DNA from: an uncultured Rothia sp.
GTDB lineage: Bacteria; Actinomycetota; Actinomycetes; Actinomycetales; Micrococcaceae
Assembly (NCBI RefSeq): GCF_916715725.1
Contig: NZ_CAKAPD010000001.1
Location: 310,001-374,000 of the forward strand
DNA length: 64,000 nt
Reading direction: 5' to 3'
Shown here: piece after piece, positions 41,839-50,088 of the stretch
How positions within the stretch are numbered: position 1 is the first letter of the stretch
How the letters are laid out: every line of letters starts with the position of its first letter
Made by a program: the position numbers and the translations under genes
The notes under the pieces: model-generated
What the model saw: only the letters and a program-made list of their open reading frames with translations
The model's database searches: none
What the model was told of the DNA's origin: nothing

Positions 41839-42864
41839 CTAGGAGCTCTTAGTTGAAGACTCAGCTTCGGAAGAATCAGAGTCTTCAGAAGATTCAGCCT
41901 TCTCGGATGCCTTCTCCTCAGCGTCCTCTGCGGTCTTACCCTCGACGGGCTTCGGAGCGAACTCCGCAGGAGCCGGCTCAATACCCGCAGCAGCCTTCGC
42001 CGCCGCACGACGACCAGCCACCACAAAACCAGCAGCACCCAGCAGAACCAGCAACAGAGCAGTCCACACGTGAATACGAACGCCCCAGAGCATCTCCGAG
42101 GTATCAATACGCAGGAACATCTCAATGAAGAGGCGACCCACACCGTAGTAGAACACGTACAGCCACAGGGTCTGACCCAGCTTCAGCACGCCCTTCCTGC
42201 CCAGCCACAACAGCAGCGCCACGCCCAGCAGGTTCCACAGCGACTCGTACAGGAACGTCGGATGGAACAGCGTACCCGCCGGATACTGCGAGGGGAAATT
42301 ACCGCTCGAGGTGCTAATCTCCAGGCCCCACGGCAGAGTCGTCGGCTTGCCGAACAGCTCCTGGTTGAACCAGTTACCCCAGCGGCCAAACGCCTGCGCC
42401 AGCAGAATACCCGGCGCTACCGCATCCGCAAAAGCCGGGAAATTCATGCCATAGCGGCGGCAACCATACCAGGCGCCCAACGCACCAACCGACACGGCAC
42501 CCATAATGCCAATGCCGCCCTCCCAAATCTTCAGGAAAGCCCACGGATCAGCAACATTCGGACCGAAATAGCTACCCGGGTCAGTAATCAGCACGTGGTA
42601 GGCGCGGGCACCAATAATGCCCGCCGGAATAGCCCACATCGCCACGTCAAAGACGCGTTCGCCCGTGCCGCCCATCGCCTTCCAGCGGCGGGCACCCAGC
42701 CACAGGCACACCGCCATACCCGCCAAAATACACAGGGCATAGAAATGCACACGGAACGGGCCCAGCTGCAGATACGAAACGCTCGGAGAGGGAATCGAAG
42801 CTAGCGGAATCGAAGCCAGCACGTTAGCTACCGGCACGCTCGCCAGCGACAGAACACCGGACAT
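41839..42864 (-). CDS. lgt: Prolipoprotein diacylglyceryl transferase
   Basis: Lgt attaches a diacylglyceryl group from phosphatidylglycerol to the lipobox cysteine of prelipoproteins. The 341-residue membrane enzyme has about seven transmembrane segments, with conserved YALCILAGM, GARAYHVLI and the signature GRWGNWFNQELFG (about 160-172). HPTFLYESLWN is the second conserved motif. The C-terminal ~60 residues are soluble, Glu/Ser/Lys-rich and longer than in E. coli Lgt. The start overlaps the trpA stop (TAATG), so the two are translationally coupled. The trp-lgt link is known in actinobacteria. Confidence 0.95.
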   Translation of the reverse strand: MSGVLSLASVPVANVLASIPLASIPSPSVSYLQLGPFRVHFYALCILAGMAVCLWLGARRWKAMGGTGERVFDVAMWAIPAGIIGARAYHVLITDPGSYFGPNVADPWAFLKIWEGGIGIMGAVSVGALGAWYGCRRYGMNFPAFADAVAPGILLAQAFGRWGNWFNQELFGKPTTLPWGLEISTSSGNFPSQYPAGTLFHPTFLYESLWNLLGVALLLWLGRKGVLKLGQTLWLYVFYYGVGRLFIEMFLRIDTSEMLWGVRIHVWTALLLVLLGAAGFVVAGRRAAAKAAAGIEPAPAEFAPKPVEGKTAEDAEEKASEKAESSEDSDSSEAESSTKSS

Positions 42865-43718
42865 TAAGCCTCACGCCCCGCCAGCTCACGGGTCAGCTTA
42901 GCCACCGCCTCAACACCGCCAGAAGCCAAAGCCTTCACCAGCGCGGTACCGACGATCACGCCGTCCGCATACTCGCCGATCTCCTCGACGTGGGCACGAG
43001 TCGAAACGCCCAGACCCACGCACGCACGAGGCGCACCGGCAGCCTTAATGTCCGCAACCAGGGTGCGAGCCGCCTCCGACACGGAGGTGCGGGCACCGGT
43101 CACGCCCATCACCGACACGGCGTACACGAAGCCGCTCGACGCCTTCGCAATGGTCGCCAGACGCTCCGGCGAAGAAGACAGAGCAGCCAAGAAAATACGA
43201 TCCAGACCGTACTCGTTCGACGCCTCAAACCATGCCGATGCCTCGTCGGGCACCAGGTCCGGGGTAATCATGCCCGCGCCGCCGGCAGCCGCCAGGTCAC
43301 GCGCAAAGTTCTTCACGCCGTACGCCAGCACCGGGTTCCAGTAGGTCATCACGACGACCACCGCGTCGGTAGCCTCGGTAATGCGGCGGACCGCCTCAAA
43401 CAGCTGAGACAGCTTGAAACCGTTCTCCAGCGCCACACCGGTCGCCTTCTGAATCACCGGGCCATCCATGACCGGATCAGAATAAGGCACGCCCAGCTCA
43501 ATAATGTCCGCGCCGTTATTGCCCAGAGCAATCGCCGCGTCAATCGACTCATCCAAGGTCGGGAAGCCCACCGGCAGGTAGCCAATCAGCGCCGCACGGC
43601 CCTGCTTCTCGCACTCAGCCAGACGAGCCGCCAGAGGGGATTCAGCGTTCGGGGCGGGGAAAGAACCATCCAGCACCGTAAAAGGTGCCGACTGAGAAAT
43701 AGCGTCCTGGTAGCTCAT
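42864..43718 (-). CDS. trpA: Tryptophan synthase alpha subunit
   Basis: TrpA cleaves indole-3-glycerol phosphate to indole and glyceraldehyde-3-phosphate. At 284 residues it is a TIM barrel with all landmarks: GYLPVGFPTLDES, the catalytic Asp in IIELGVPYSDPVMDGPVIQ, and the phosphate loop GARTSVSE. The N-terminal ~25 residues (SQSAPFTVLDGSF) are an extension. It overlaps trpB by one base at the start (TAATG) and lgt by one base at the end, giving tight coupling of all three. Confidence 0.96.
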   Translation of the reverse strand: MSYQDAISQSAPFTVLDGSFPAPNAESPLAARLAECEKQGRAALIGYLPVGFPTLDESIDAAIALGNNGADIIELGVPYSDPVMDGPVIQKATGVALENGFKLSQLFEAVRRITEATDAVVVVMTYWNPVLAYGVKNFARDLAAAGGAGMITPDLVPDEASAWFEASNEYGLDRIFLAALSSSPERLATIAKASSGFVYAVSVMGVTGARTSVSEAARTLVADIKAAGAPRACVGLGVSTRAHVEEIGEYADGVIVGTALVKALASGGVEAVAKLTRELAGREA

Positions 43719-45058
43719 TACTTAGCCTCACTTTCAGCCTGTGCGTTCTCTGCAGCAGCGGATGCGGCAGCTTCCTTATTACCGGTCATCAGGGTCGAGG
43801 ACGGAATCGCCTTACCCAGGCCGAACCACTTCAGAGCGGTCTCCATGTCCTTATCGCCGCGGCCCGACAGGCACACAATCATGGTCTTCTCGCGTGCTGC
43901 CTCCGGGTCCTCAGCAGCCCAACGCTGGCACACGCGCAGCGCGCCCGCCAGGGCGTGCGAGGACTCAATCGCCGGGATAATGCCCTCGGTGCGGCAGAGC
44001 AGGCTCAGGGCATCCATTGCCTCGGTATCGGTCACCGGCTCGTAGGTCACGCGACCAATATCGGACAGGTACGAGTGCTCCGGACCCACGCCCGGGTAAT
44101 CCAGACCAGCCGAAATCGAGTGGGACTCGATGGTCTGGCCGTCCTCGTCCTGCATCAGGTAGGTCATCGCGCCGTGCAGCATGCCCGGGCGGCCCAGGGT
44201 AATGGTCGCCGCGTGACGGCCGGTCTCCACGCCGTCGCCGCCAGCCTCAAAACCGTAAATCTCAACCGAAGAATCGTCCAAGAACGCGTGGAACAGACCA
44301 ATCGCATTCGAACCGCCACCCACGCAGGCAGCAATACCATCGGGCAGGCGGCCGGTCTCAGCCAGAATCTGCTCGCGCGCCTCCGCACCGATAGCGTCGT
44401 GGAAGAAACGCACCATCGCCGGGAACGGGTGCGCACCCGCCGCAGTACCCAGCAGGTAGTGGGTGTTCTCAACGTTCGCAACCCAGTCGCGCAGCGCCTC
44501 GTTGATAGCGTCCTTCAGGGTGCGGGAACCGTTCTGAACCGCAATCACCTTCGCACCCAGCAGCTGCATACGAGCCACGTTCAGCGACTGACGCTCGGTG
44601 TCTTCCTCACCCATGTAGACCACGCACTCCATGCCGAACAGCGCAGCAGCAGTCGCAGTCGCAACACCGTGCTGACCCGCGCCGGTCTCAGCAATCAGGC
44701 GGGTCTTACCCATGCGCTTAGCCAGCAGAGCCTGACCCAGCACGTTATTAATCTTGTGGCTACCGGTGTGGTTCAAATCCTCACGCTTGAGGAACACACG
44801 CGCACCAGCATGCTCAGAGAACTTCGGAACCTCAGTCAGCAGCGACGGACGGTTCGAATACTCAGCAGACAGACGCTGGAACTCGGCAATAAACTCGGGG
44901 TCGTTCTTCGCCTCGTTGAAGGTCGCCTCCAGCTCATCCATGGCGGCAATCAGCGACTCGGGCATCCACCGCCCGCCGTACTCACCAAAATAGGGGCCGG
45001 GGGCATTCTTCAACGACTCACCGTTGAGGAAAGCTTCTGCCAGGTTCTCGCTCATCAC
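43718..45058 (-). CDS. trpB: Tryptophan synthase beta subunit
   Basis: TrpB condenses indole with serine using pyridoxal phosphate. It is 446 residues. The PLP lysine is in HTGSHKINN, preceded by FLKREDLNH; GAGQHGVATA, GGGSNAIG (phosphate cup) and EGIIPAIESSHA are all present. The C-terminal ~30 residues are a charged Ala/Glu tail. The ATG follows AAGGAATAG. trpC, trpD and trpE are not upstream; the gap to smc is only about 220 bases, so the earlier trp genes must be elsewhere. A promoter is annotated upstream. Confidence 0.97.
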   Translation of the reverse strand: MMSENLAEAFLNGESLKNAPGPYFGEYGGRWMPESLIAAMDELEATFNEAKNDPEFIAEFQRLSAEYSNRPSLLTEVPKFSEHAGARVFLKREDLNHTGSHKINNVLGQALLAKRMGKTRLIAETGAGQHGVATATAAALFGMECVVYMGEEDTERQSLNVARMQLLGAKVIAVQNGSRTLKDAINEALRDWVANVENTHYLLGTAAGAHPFPAMVRFFHDAIGAEAREQILAETGRLPDGIAACVGGGSNAIGLFHAFLDDSSVEIYGFEAGGDGVETGRHAATITLGRPGMLHGAMTYLMQDEDGQTIESHSISAGLDYPGVGPEHSYLSDIGRVTYEPVTDTEAMDALSLLCRTEGIIPAIESSHALAGALRVCQRWAAEDPEAAREKTMIVCLSGRGDKDMETALKWFGLGKAIPSSTLMTGNKEAAASAAAENAQAESEAK

Positions 45059-45111
45059 TATTCCTTCCCTGGATGGTTGCCGCCGGATGCACGCCGCGGG
45101 TAGGGCGGGGC

Positions 45112-45207
45112 ATCAGGCCTGATCACAACGAAACACCACGCCAACCGCGAATAGGGCGGGCGGTGTTCACGCATATCCCCCTATAGTACCCGGGCGCGGG
45201 CAGTGAA
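45112..45207 (-). promoter_or_regulatory. trpBA-lgt promoter and palindrome
   Basis: On the minus strand TTCACT (45202-45207) and TATAGG (45180-45185), 16 bases apart, fit a vegetative promoter. Downstream a perfect 12-base palindrome ATCAGGCCTGAT (45112-45123) lies in the leader, about 55 bases before the trpB start, and could be an operator. The leader is not long enough for a typical T-box and I see no Trp-rich leader peptide. Confidence 0.5.
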
Positions 45208-45275
45208 CAATACCTTGAGGTGCACATGACCATTCCTAGGACATGTGACGTTCGCCGGGATGCGGGCGCGGCGGA

Positions 45276-48200
45276 CTACAGCAGCTCGCGCAGCTCCTCC
45301 ATCTGCTGAGAAAGCACCGTCGACACACCACCGCGCATCGACACCCCGTACAGGGTCTCCGCAATCTGCATCGTGCGCTTCTGATGCGTCACCACAATCA
45401 GCTGCGAACGCTCCCCCAGCTCACCAATCACCTGCAGCAGGCGCGAAAGGTTACGGTCATCCAGCGCCGCCTCAACCTCATCCAGGGCGTAGAACGGCGA
45501 CGGACGAGACATGTAAATCGCAATCAGCAACGCCAGCGAGGCGAGCGAACGCTCACCGCCGGACAGCAACGACAGGCGCTTAACCTTCTTACCCGCCGGG
45601 CGCGCGTGAATCTCCACACCCGAGTTCAACGGATCGGACGGGTCGTCCAGCTCCAGGTGGCCCTCGCCTCCCGGGAACAGGGTCTCAAAGATACGGCGGT
45701 AGTGGGTGTTAATGTCCTCCATCGCGGCGGTGAACACCTCCGCAATGTGGCTGCTGACCTCGTCCATGACCGTGTTCAGGTCGCGGCGGGTCGCCTTCAA
45801 GTCCTCAATCTGCTGATTCAGGTAGGCGTGGCGTTCGGACAGCGCCTCGTACTCCTCCAGTGCTAGCGGGTTAATGGCGCCCAGTGCTTCCAGTTCGGCA
45901 CGGGTCGCCTTGAGGCGAGCGCGGACGCTCTCGGTGGAAGCTTCGGCGGTCTCGGATGCCGGTTGGGGCGCGGTTTCGGGTGCGGAATTTTCGGATGCCA
46001 CATTCTCGGAGGCGGCGTTCTCGGGAGCCTCCTCAGCAGGCACGTCAACCGGCAGCTGCTCGGAGTATTCCTCCTCCAGCTGCTCCAGGGTCAAACCGGT
46101 CACCAGGCGGGCACGCTCAGCCAGCGCTTGCACACGCTCCTGTACGCGCGCCGCCTCCGTCTGGGTGCGCGCCAGCAGGGTCAGTGCCGCCGCGTGCGCC
46201 GCCTGCAAATCCTGCACCTCATCGTTCGTGCTGGTCAGGCCCTCCTGGGCGTTCTTCAGAGCGCCGCTCAGCTCGTGCAGCTGTTGCTCACGCTCACCCA
46301 CCTGCTCGGCAAGCACCTCGCCCAGACGCTGGGCTCGGCGCTCAATCTTTGCCACCGGTGCCTGCTCCCCCGTGCCCGCCAGGTAGGAATCCTCGCGGGT
46401 ACGCGCCGACTCGTAGGCGGTGCGCGCTTCGGCTACGGATTCCTCCGCGGCGGTGAGGCGCTCGTTCAGTCGGGCACGCTCATTCTGAATGTTCTGCGCG
46501 GAGGCTTCCAGGGACTCCGCCTGGGCGCGGGCGCGGGCATGCTCGGCGCTCGCCACGCCCGCCGCCTTCGCTGCCCCACGTTCTGCTTCGACCGCCGATT
46601 CTGCCGCGGTCTGAGCCTGCTGAACGGCCTGTTCGGCTTCGTCCAGTTCGGCGCGAGTGCGGGTCACGACCTGGGAGGCGGCACGGCATGCGGCGGCAAG
46701 TTCCAGGGGGCTGGCGCCTTCAGCCGGGTAGAGCAGGCTGTAGCGGGTGTGCTCGGTGCCTGCGGGGTCAAAAATACGCCAGATAGTGCGCTGACCTGCG
46801 AGGGTATTCTCTGCGAGCAGGCGCAGGGCTTGCTCTGCGGAGGCAGCATCCGGCGCGAACAGTACGCCCGCCAGGCGCTCACCCAGCGCCGCGGTGACGC
46901 GCGCCAGGGCGTGCTCGTCGATGCCGGCGAGCGCGGCGGCATCCTCGCTGAGCGGCTCAATCATCTCGGTTGCGGGGCGGATACCCAGCTCGCGCAGCTC
47001 GGTGGCGCAGGGTTCGGGCAGGGTGGATTCGGGCAGTTCTGTTGAAAGTTCCTTCGCGGCAGATTCGCTACTTTCATCACCCTTATCGCTATCTTTGTCA
47101 CCACGCAGCTGCGATACCTCGGCGCCCTCAACCGGCACGCTCAACGCCGCGGTCGCCAGCGAGGTCAGCGCCGCAGAAGCCGCGCGCGCATACTCGGGGT
47201 CAATCTGCACGGCATCCAGCACGCGCAGCAGGCTCGCGCCCTCGCTCGAAGGATCCATGAGCTCGCCGGTCTCGGGGTCGAACACCGCCTCGGCAGATTC
47301 AGTGTCCATTTCGGCGGGTGCTTCACCCAGGCTCTGGCCCAGCGCCTCACGCAGGGTTGCGGCACGCTCAGCCGCCGCCGCGTAGGCGCGGGTCGCCTCC
47401 ACCGCCGCGGCGCGGGCGGCATCCAGCCGGGCCTGGGCGCGGGCACGAGACTGCGCCGCTTCACCCGAAGCGCGCTCGGTCTGTGCGACCTCGGCTGCCG
47501 CCTTCTCAACGTCCTTCAGCGCCGCATCGTAGCGCTCCTCAAAGCTGGCGTAGCTTTCCACGGCGCGCTCTGCCTCTTCGCGGCGCTCCTCGAGCAGTTC
47601 CAGGGCGCGTTCGTAGCCGGCGCGGGCGGCGGCGGTCGCCTCGGTCAGCTCCACGCGGTAGGTGCGCACACGCTCGGCGGCGATGGACTGCACGGTGCGC
47701 ACGCGCGCGGCGGACTCGCGCAGGGTCGACACAGCCTTCTGGCAGGCGGTGACCTCTGCATTCAGGCGGTTCTGCTCCTGCTGATGCTTAGCGGATGCCG
47801 CACGTGCCGCCTCCAGCTGTTCTTTCAGGGTTTCGGCGCGACGGGTGCCTTCTGCCTCGGAGGCGAGCGCCTGCCCCTGCTCCGCCTGCAGAACACCCAG
47901 CTGACGAGCCAGAAGCACCGCCTCCAGCTGGCGGATGCGCGCCTGCAGCTGACGCGCGGTCGCGGCGGATTCCGCCTGCTCGCTCAGCGGCTGCAGTTGC
48001 GAATCCAGCTCGGCAACCAGGTCGCTCAGGCGGGTCAGATTCGACGCCACAGACTCCAGCTTGCGGCTGGTCTTCTCCTGGCGGCGGCGGTACTTGACCA
48101 CGCCCGCCGCCTGCTCGATCATGTCGCGGCGCTGCTGCGCGGTGGCGTGCAGGACCGCATCCAGCTGGCCCTGGCCAACGAGCACATGCATCTGCTGACC

Positions 48201-48623
48201 CAGACCCGCCTCCGAGAGCAAGTCCTGAATATCGGCGAGGCGCGCCGGGGAGCCGTTAATCTCGTACTCGCTGCCGCCGGAGCGGAACATGGTGCGTGAA
48301 ATCTGCACCCGATCAGCGGGAATGCTGAGGGTGCCGTCAGAATTATCGAAAGTCAGGGTGACTTTGGCTCGGCCCAGGGGCGCACGCTGGGCGCCGTCGC
48401 CCGAACCTGCCTCGCCGGAGCCCGCGAAGATGACGTCCTTCATGCTGCCGCCGCGCAGGCTCTTCGCGCCCTGCTCGCCCATGACCCAGGCGAGCGCATC
48501 CAGCACATTGGACTTGCCGGAGCCGTTGGGGCCGACCACCGCGTTAATGCCGGGGGTGAACTCGAAAGTGGTTGCGGAGGCGAAAGACTTGAACCCGCGC
48601 AGGGTCAGCGACATCAGGTGCAC
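45276..48623 (-). CDS. smc: Chromosome segregation protein SMC
   Basis: SMC is the long-armed ATPase of the condensin-like complex with ScpA and ScpB. The 1115-residue protein has the N-terminal Walker A GPNGSGKSN (31-39), two long coiled-coil arms rich in Ala/Glu/Arg, a hinge near residues 440-600, and the C-terminal LSGGERSLASLALL signature with Walker B YALDEVEAALDD. The hinge holds an acidic insertion (about 505-530; SQLRGDKDSDKGDESSES). The total is about 70 residues shorter than B. subtilis SMC. scpA/scpB and ftsY are not in the window. Two nearby in-frame ATGs at the start are possible. Confidence 0.97.
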   Translation of the reverse strand: MHLMSLTLRGFKSFASATTFEFTPGINAVVGPNGSGKSNVLDALAWVMGEQGAKSLRGGSMKDVIFAGSGEAGSGDGAQRAPLGRAKVTLTFDNSDGTLSIPADRVQISRTMFRSGGSEYEINGSPARLADIQDLLSEAGLGQQMHVLVGQGQLDAVLHATAQQRRDMIEQAAGVVKYRRRQEKTSRKLESVASNLTRLSDLVAELDSQLQPLSEQAESAATARQLQARIRQLEAVLLARQLGVLQAEQGQALASEAEGTRRAETLKEQLEAARAASAKHQQEQNRLNAEVTACQKAVSTLRESAARVRTVQSIAAERVRTYRVELTEATAAARAGYERALELLEERREEAERAVESYASFEERYDAALKDVEKAAAEVAQTERASGEAAQSRARAQARLDAARAAAVEATRAYAAAAERAATLREALGQSLGEAPAEMDTESAEAVFDPETGELMDPSSEGASLLRVLDAVQIDPEYARAASAALTSLATAALSVPVEGAEVSQLRGDKDSDKGDESSESAAKELSTELPESTLPEPCATELRELGIRPATEMIEPLSEDAAALAGIDEHALARVTAALGERLAGVLFAPDAASAEQALRLLAENTLAGQRTIWRIFDPAGTEHTRYSLLYPAEGASPLELAAACRAASQVVTRTRAELDEAEQAVQQAQTAAESAVEAERGAAKAAGVASAEHARARAQAESLEASAQNIQNERARLNERLTAAEESVAEARTAYESARTREDSYLAGTGEQAPVAKIERRAQRLGEVLAEQVGEREQQLHELSGALKNAQEGLTSTNDEVQDLQAAHAAALTLLARTQTEAARVQERVQALAERARLVTGLTLEQLEEEYSEQLPVDVPAEEAPENAASENVASENSAPETAPQPASETAEASTESVRARLKATRAELEALGAINPLALEEYEALSERHAYLNQQIEDLKATRRDLNTVMDEVSSHIAEVFTAAMEDINTHYRRIFETLFPGGEGHLELDDPSDPLNSGVEIHARPAGKKVKRLSLLSGGERSLASLALLIAIYMSRPSPFYALDEVEAALDDRNLSRLLQVIGELGERSQLIVVTHQKRTMQIAETLYGVSMRGGVSTVLSQQMEELRELL

Positions 48624-48936
48624 AAGGGGCCTTTCTGCAGAAGAACTGGTGTGTGCCGGGCACGTTCTGTGGTGCGTGGCGGCATCCCTCTAGTGTACGC
48701 GGTGCGGCGGGCGGGCGGCGTGAACGTGCACGAGGTGAAAGGGGTTCAAAGTTCCTCAGTGTGCATCATCTTACGCGCGGGGTGAACGGGGGCGTTCATA
48801 TTGGGTCTATGGATACGGGTTCGCCCGACCGGTGCGGTAGATTGGAATGAGCATCACGAATTCTGCGGGGCCGCTATTCGCATCCCCGCGGTTTTTCTAT
48901 GTATCCCACTGACTTCTATTTTCAAGGGCCACACCA
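48624..48936. other. smc/oleA divergent region
   Basis: The region between the smc start and the oleA start is 313 bases. The smc promoter lies on the minus strand in the first part. The oleA side has a terminator-like hairpin at 48862-48896 and the RBS AAGGG (48924-48928). -10-like TAGATT (48838-48843) is the best oleA promoter candidate, but its -35 is poor. Confidence 0.45.
48862..48896 (+). terminator. Terminator-like hairpin in the oleA leader
   Basis: CTGCGGGG pairs with CCCCGCGG (one mismatch) around an internal 12-base loop, followed directly by TTTTTC. It lies 41 bases upstream of the oleA start and on the oleA strand. No plus-strand gene ends before it, since smc runs the other way. 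That placement is characteristic of an attenuator, although it might be a relic. Confidence 0.65.
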
Positions 48937-49992
48937 TTGTTGAATGCACCCGCCGATAAGGTCGGCACGAACTCTGACATTCGCCACGCTAATGCAGCTC
49001 TGCTGTCCATCACCCACGAGCTGCCTCCGGAGGTCGTCTCGAGCGACTACTTCGATGAGCAGCTGGCCCAAACCTATAAGCGTCTGCGCATGCCGAAGGG
49101 CCTGCTGGAGCGTCTTGCCGGTATTAGTACTCGCCGCGGCTGGGCTGAGGGTCAGACCTTTGAGGACGGCGTGGTTGCCGCAGCTGAGAAGGCTATCGAG
49201 CAGGCGGGTATTGACCGTTCGCAGATTGGTCTGCTGATTAACGCTTCGGTGACTCGCGATAACTTTGAGCCCGCCGTTTCGGTGGGTGTGCACGACCGCC
49301 TGGACCTGCCGCGTCACGCCCTGAACTTCGATATTACGAACGCCTGCCTGGGCTTCGTGAACGCGATGACCGTCGCCTCCACCATGATTGATGCGGGCGC
49401 TATCGACTACGCCCTCATCGTCGCCGGTGAGGACCCCTCCCCGTGGCACCGTACCGCGGTGCGCATCCTGAACAACCCCGATTCGACCCGCGAGGACGTG
49501 CTGGCTCAGTTCGCGACCCTGACCCTCGGTTCGGGTGCGGCGGCGGCTGTGATTGGTCGCGCTGACCGCCACCCGGAGGGTCACCGCATCGTCGGTTCGG
49601 TGTCCCGCGCGGGTACCGAGCACCGCAACCTCTGCATTGGTGGCGAGGCTGACCAGGGCATGAACACTGACGCTGAGGGCCTGCTCAAGCACGGCCTGGA
49701 GCTCGTGGCGCAGGCGTGGGAGCAGGCGCATCAGGACGGCTGGGAGTGGAACGACATGACTTCCTACGTGACCCACCAGATTTCTAACGCCCACACGAAC
49801 GCCATTATTGAGGCGGTCGGTATTGAGCGCGAGCGCATCCCCATGACTTTCCCGAAGTGGGGCAATGTGGCTGCGGCGGCTCTGCCGATGACTCTCGCCG
49901 AGTGCGCGCCGACCTACAAGGAGGGCGACCGTATTCTGTGCATGGGTGTGGGTTCTGGCCTGAACACTGCCCTGCTTGAGATTCAGTGGTAA
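48937..49992 (+). CDS. oleA: OleA, acyl-CoA condensing thiolase-like enzyme
   Basis: OleA performs the non-decarboxylative Claisen condensation of two fatty acyl-CoAs to a 2-alkyl-3-ketoacyl product, the first step of head-to-head olefin biosynthesis. The 351-residue protein belongs to the thiolase/KASIII superfamily. The nucleophile is Cys137 (DITNACLGF), with His280 (VTHQIS) and Asn310 (FPKWGN). Glu111 (TRDNFEPA) matches the base from the second subunit described for Xanthomonas OleA. That Glu separates OleA from FabH. The start appears to be TTG (48937, or the next TTG), since AAGGG is well placed and there is no ATG or GTG nearby. It is first of the oleA-oleBC-oleD cluster. Confidence 0.93.
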   Translation: MLNAPADKVGTNSDIRHANAALLSITHELPPEVVSSDYFDEQLAQTYKRLRMPKGLLERLAGISTRRGWAEGQTFEDGVVAAAEKAIEQAGIDRSQIGLLINASVTRDNFEPAVSVGVHDRLDLPRHALNFDITNACLGFVNAMTVASTMIDAGAIDYALIVAGEDPSPWHRTAVRILNNPDSTREDVLAQFATLTLGSGAAAAVIGRADRHPEGHRIVGSVSRAGTEHRNLCIGGEADQGMNTDAEGLLKHGLELVAQAWEQAHQDGWEWNDMTSYVTHQISNAHTNAIIEAVGIERERIPMTFPKWGNVAAAALPMTLAECAPTYKEGDRILCMGVGSGLNTALLEIQW

Positions 49993-50088
49993 CCCGTTAG
50001 CCGGCAGTCCTTAACCCCCGTTAGCCGGCAGCCCTTAACCTCTGTGCGGTAGACATTCACCGATTCGATCCGGAAGGATTCCCCCAGC

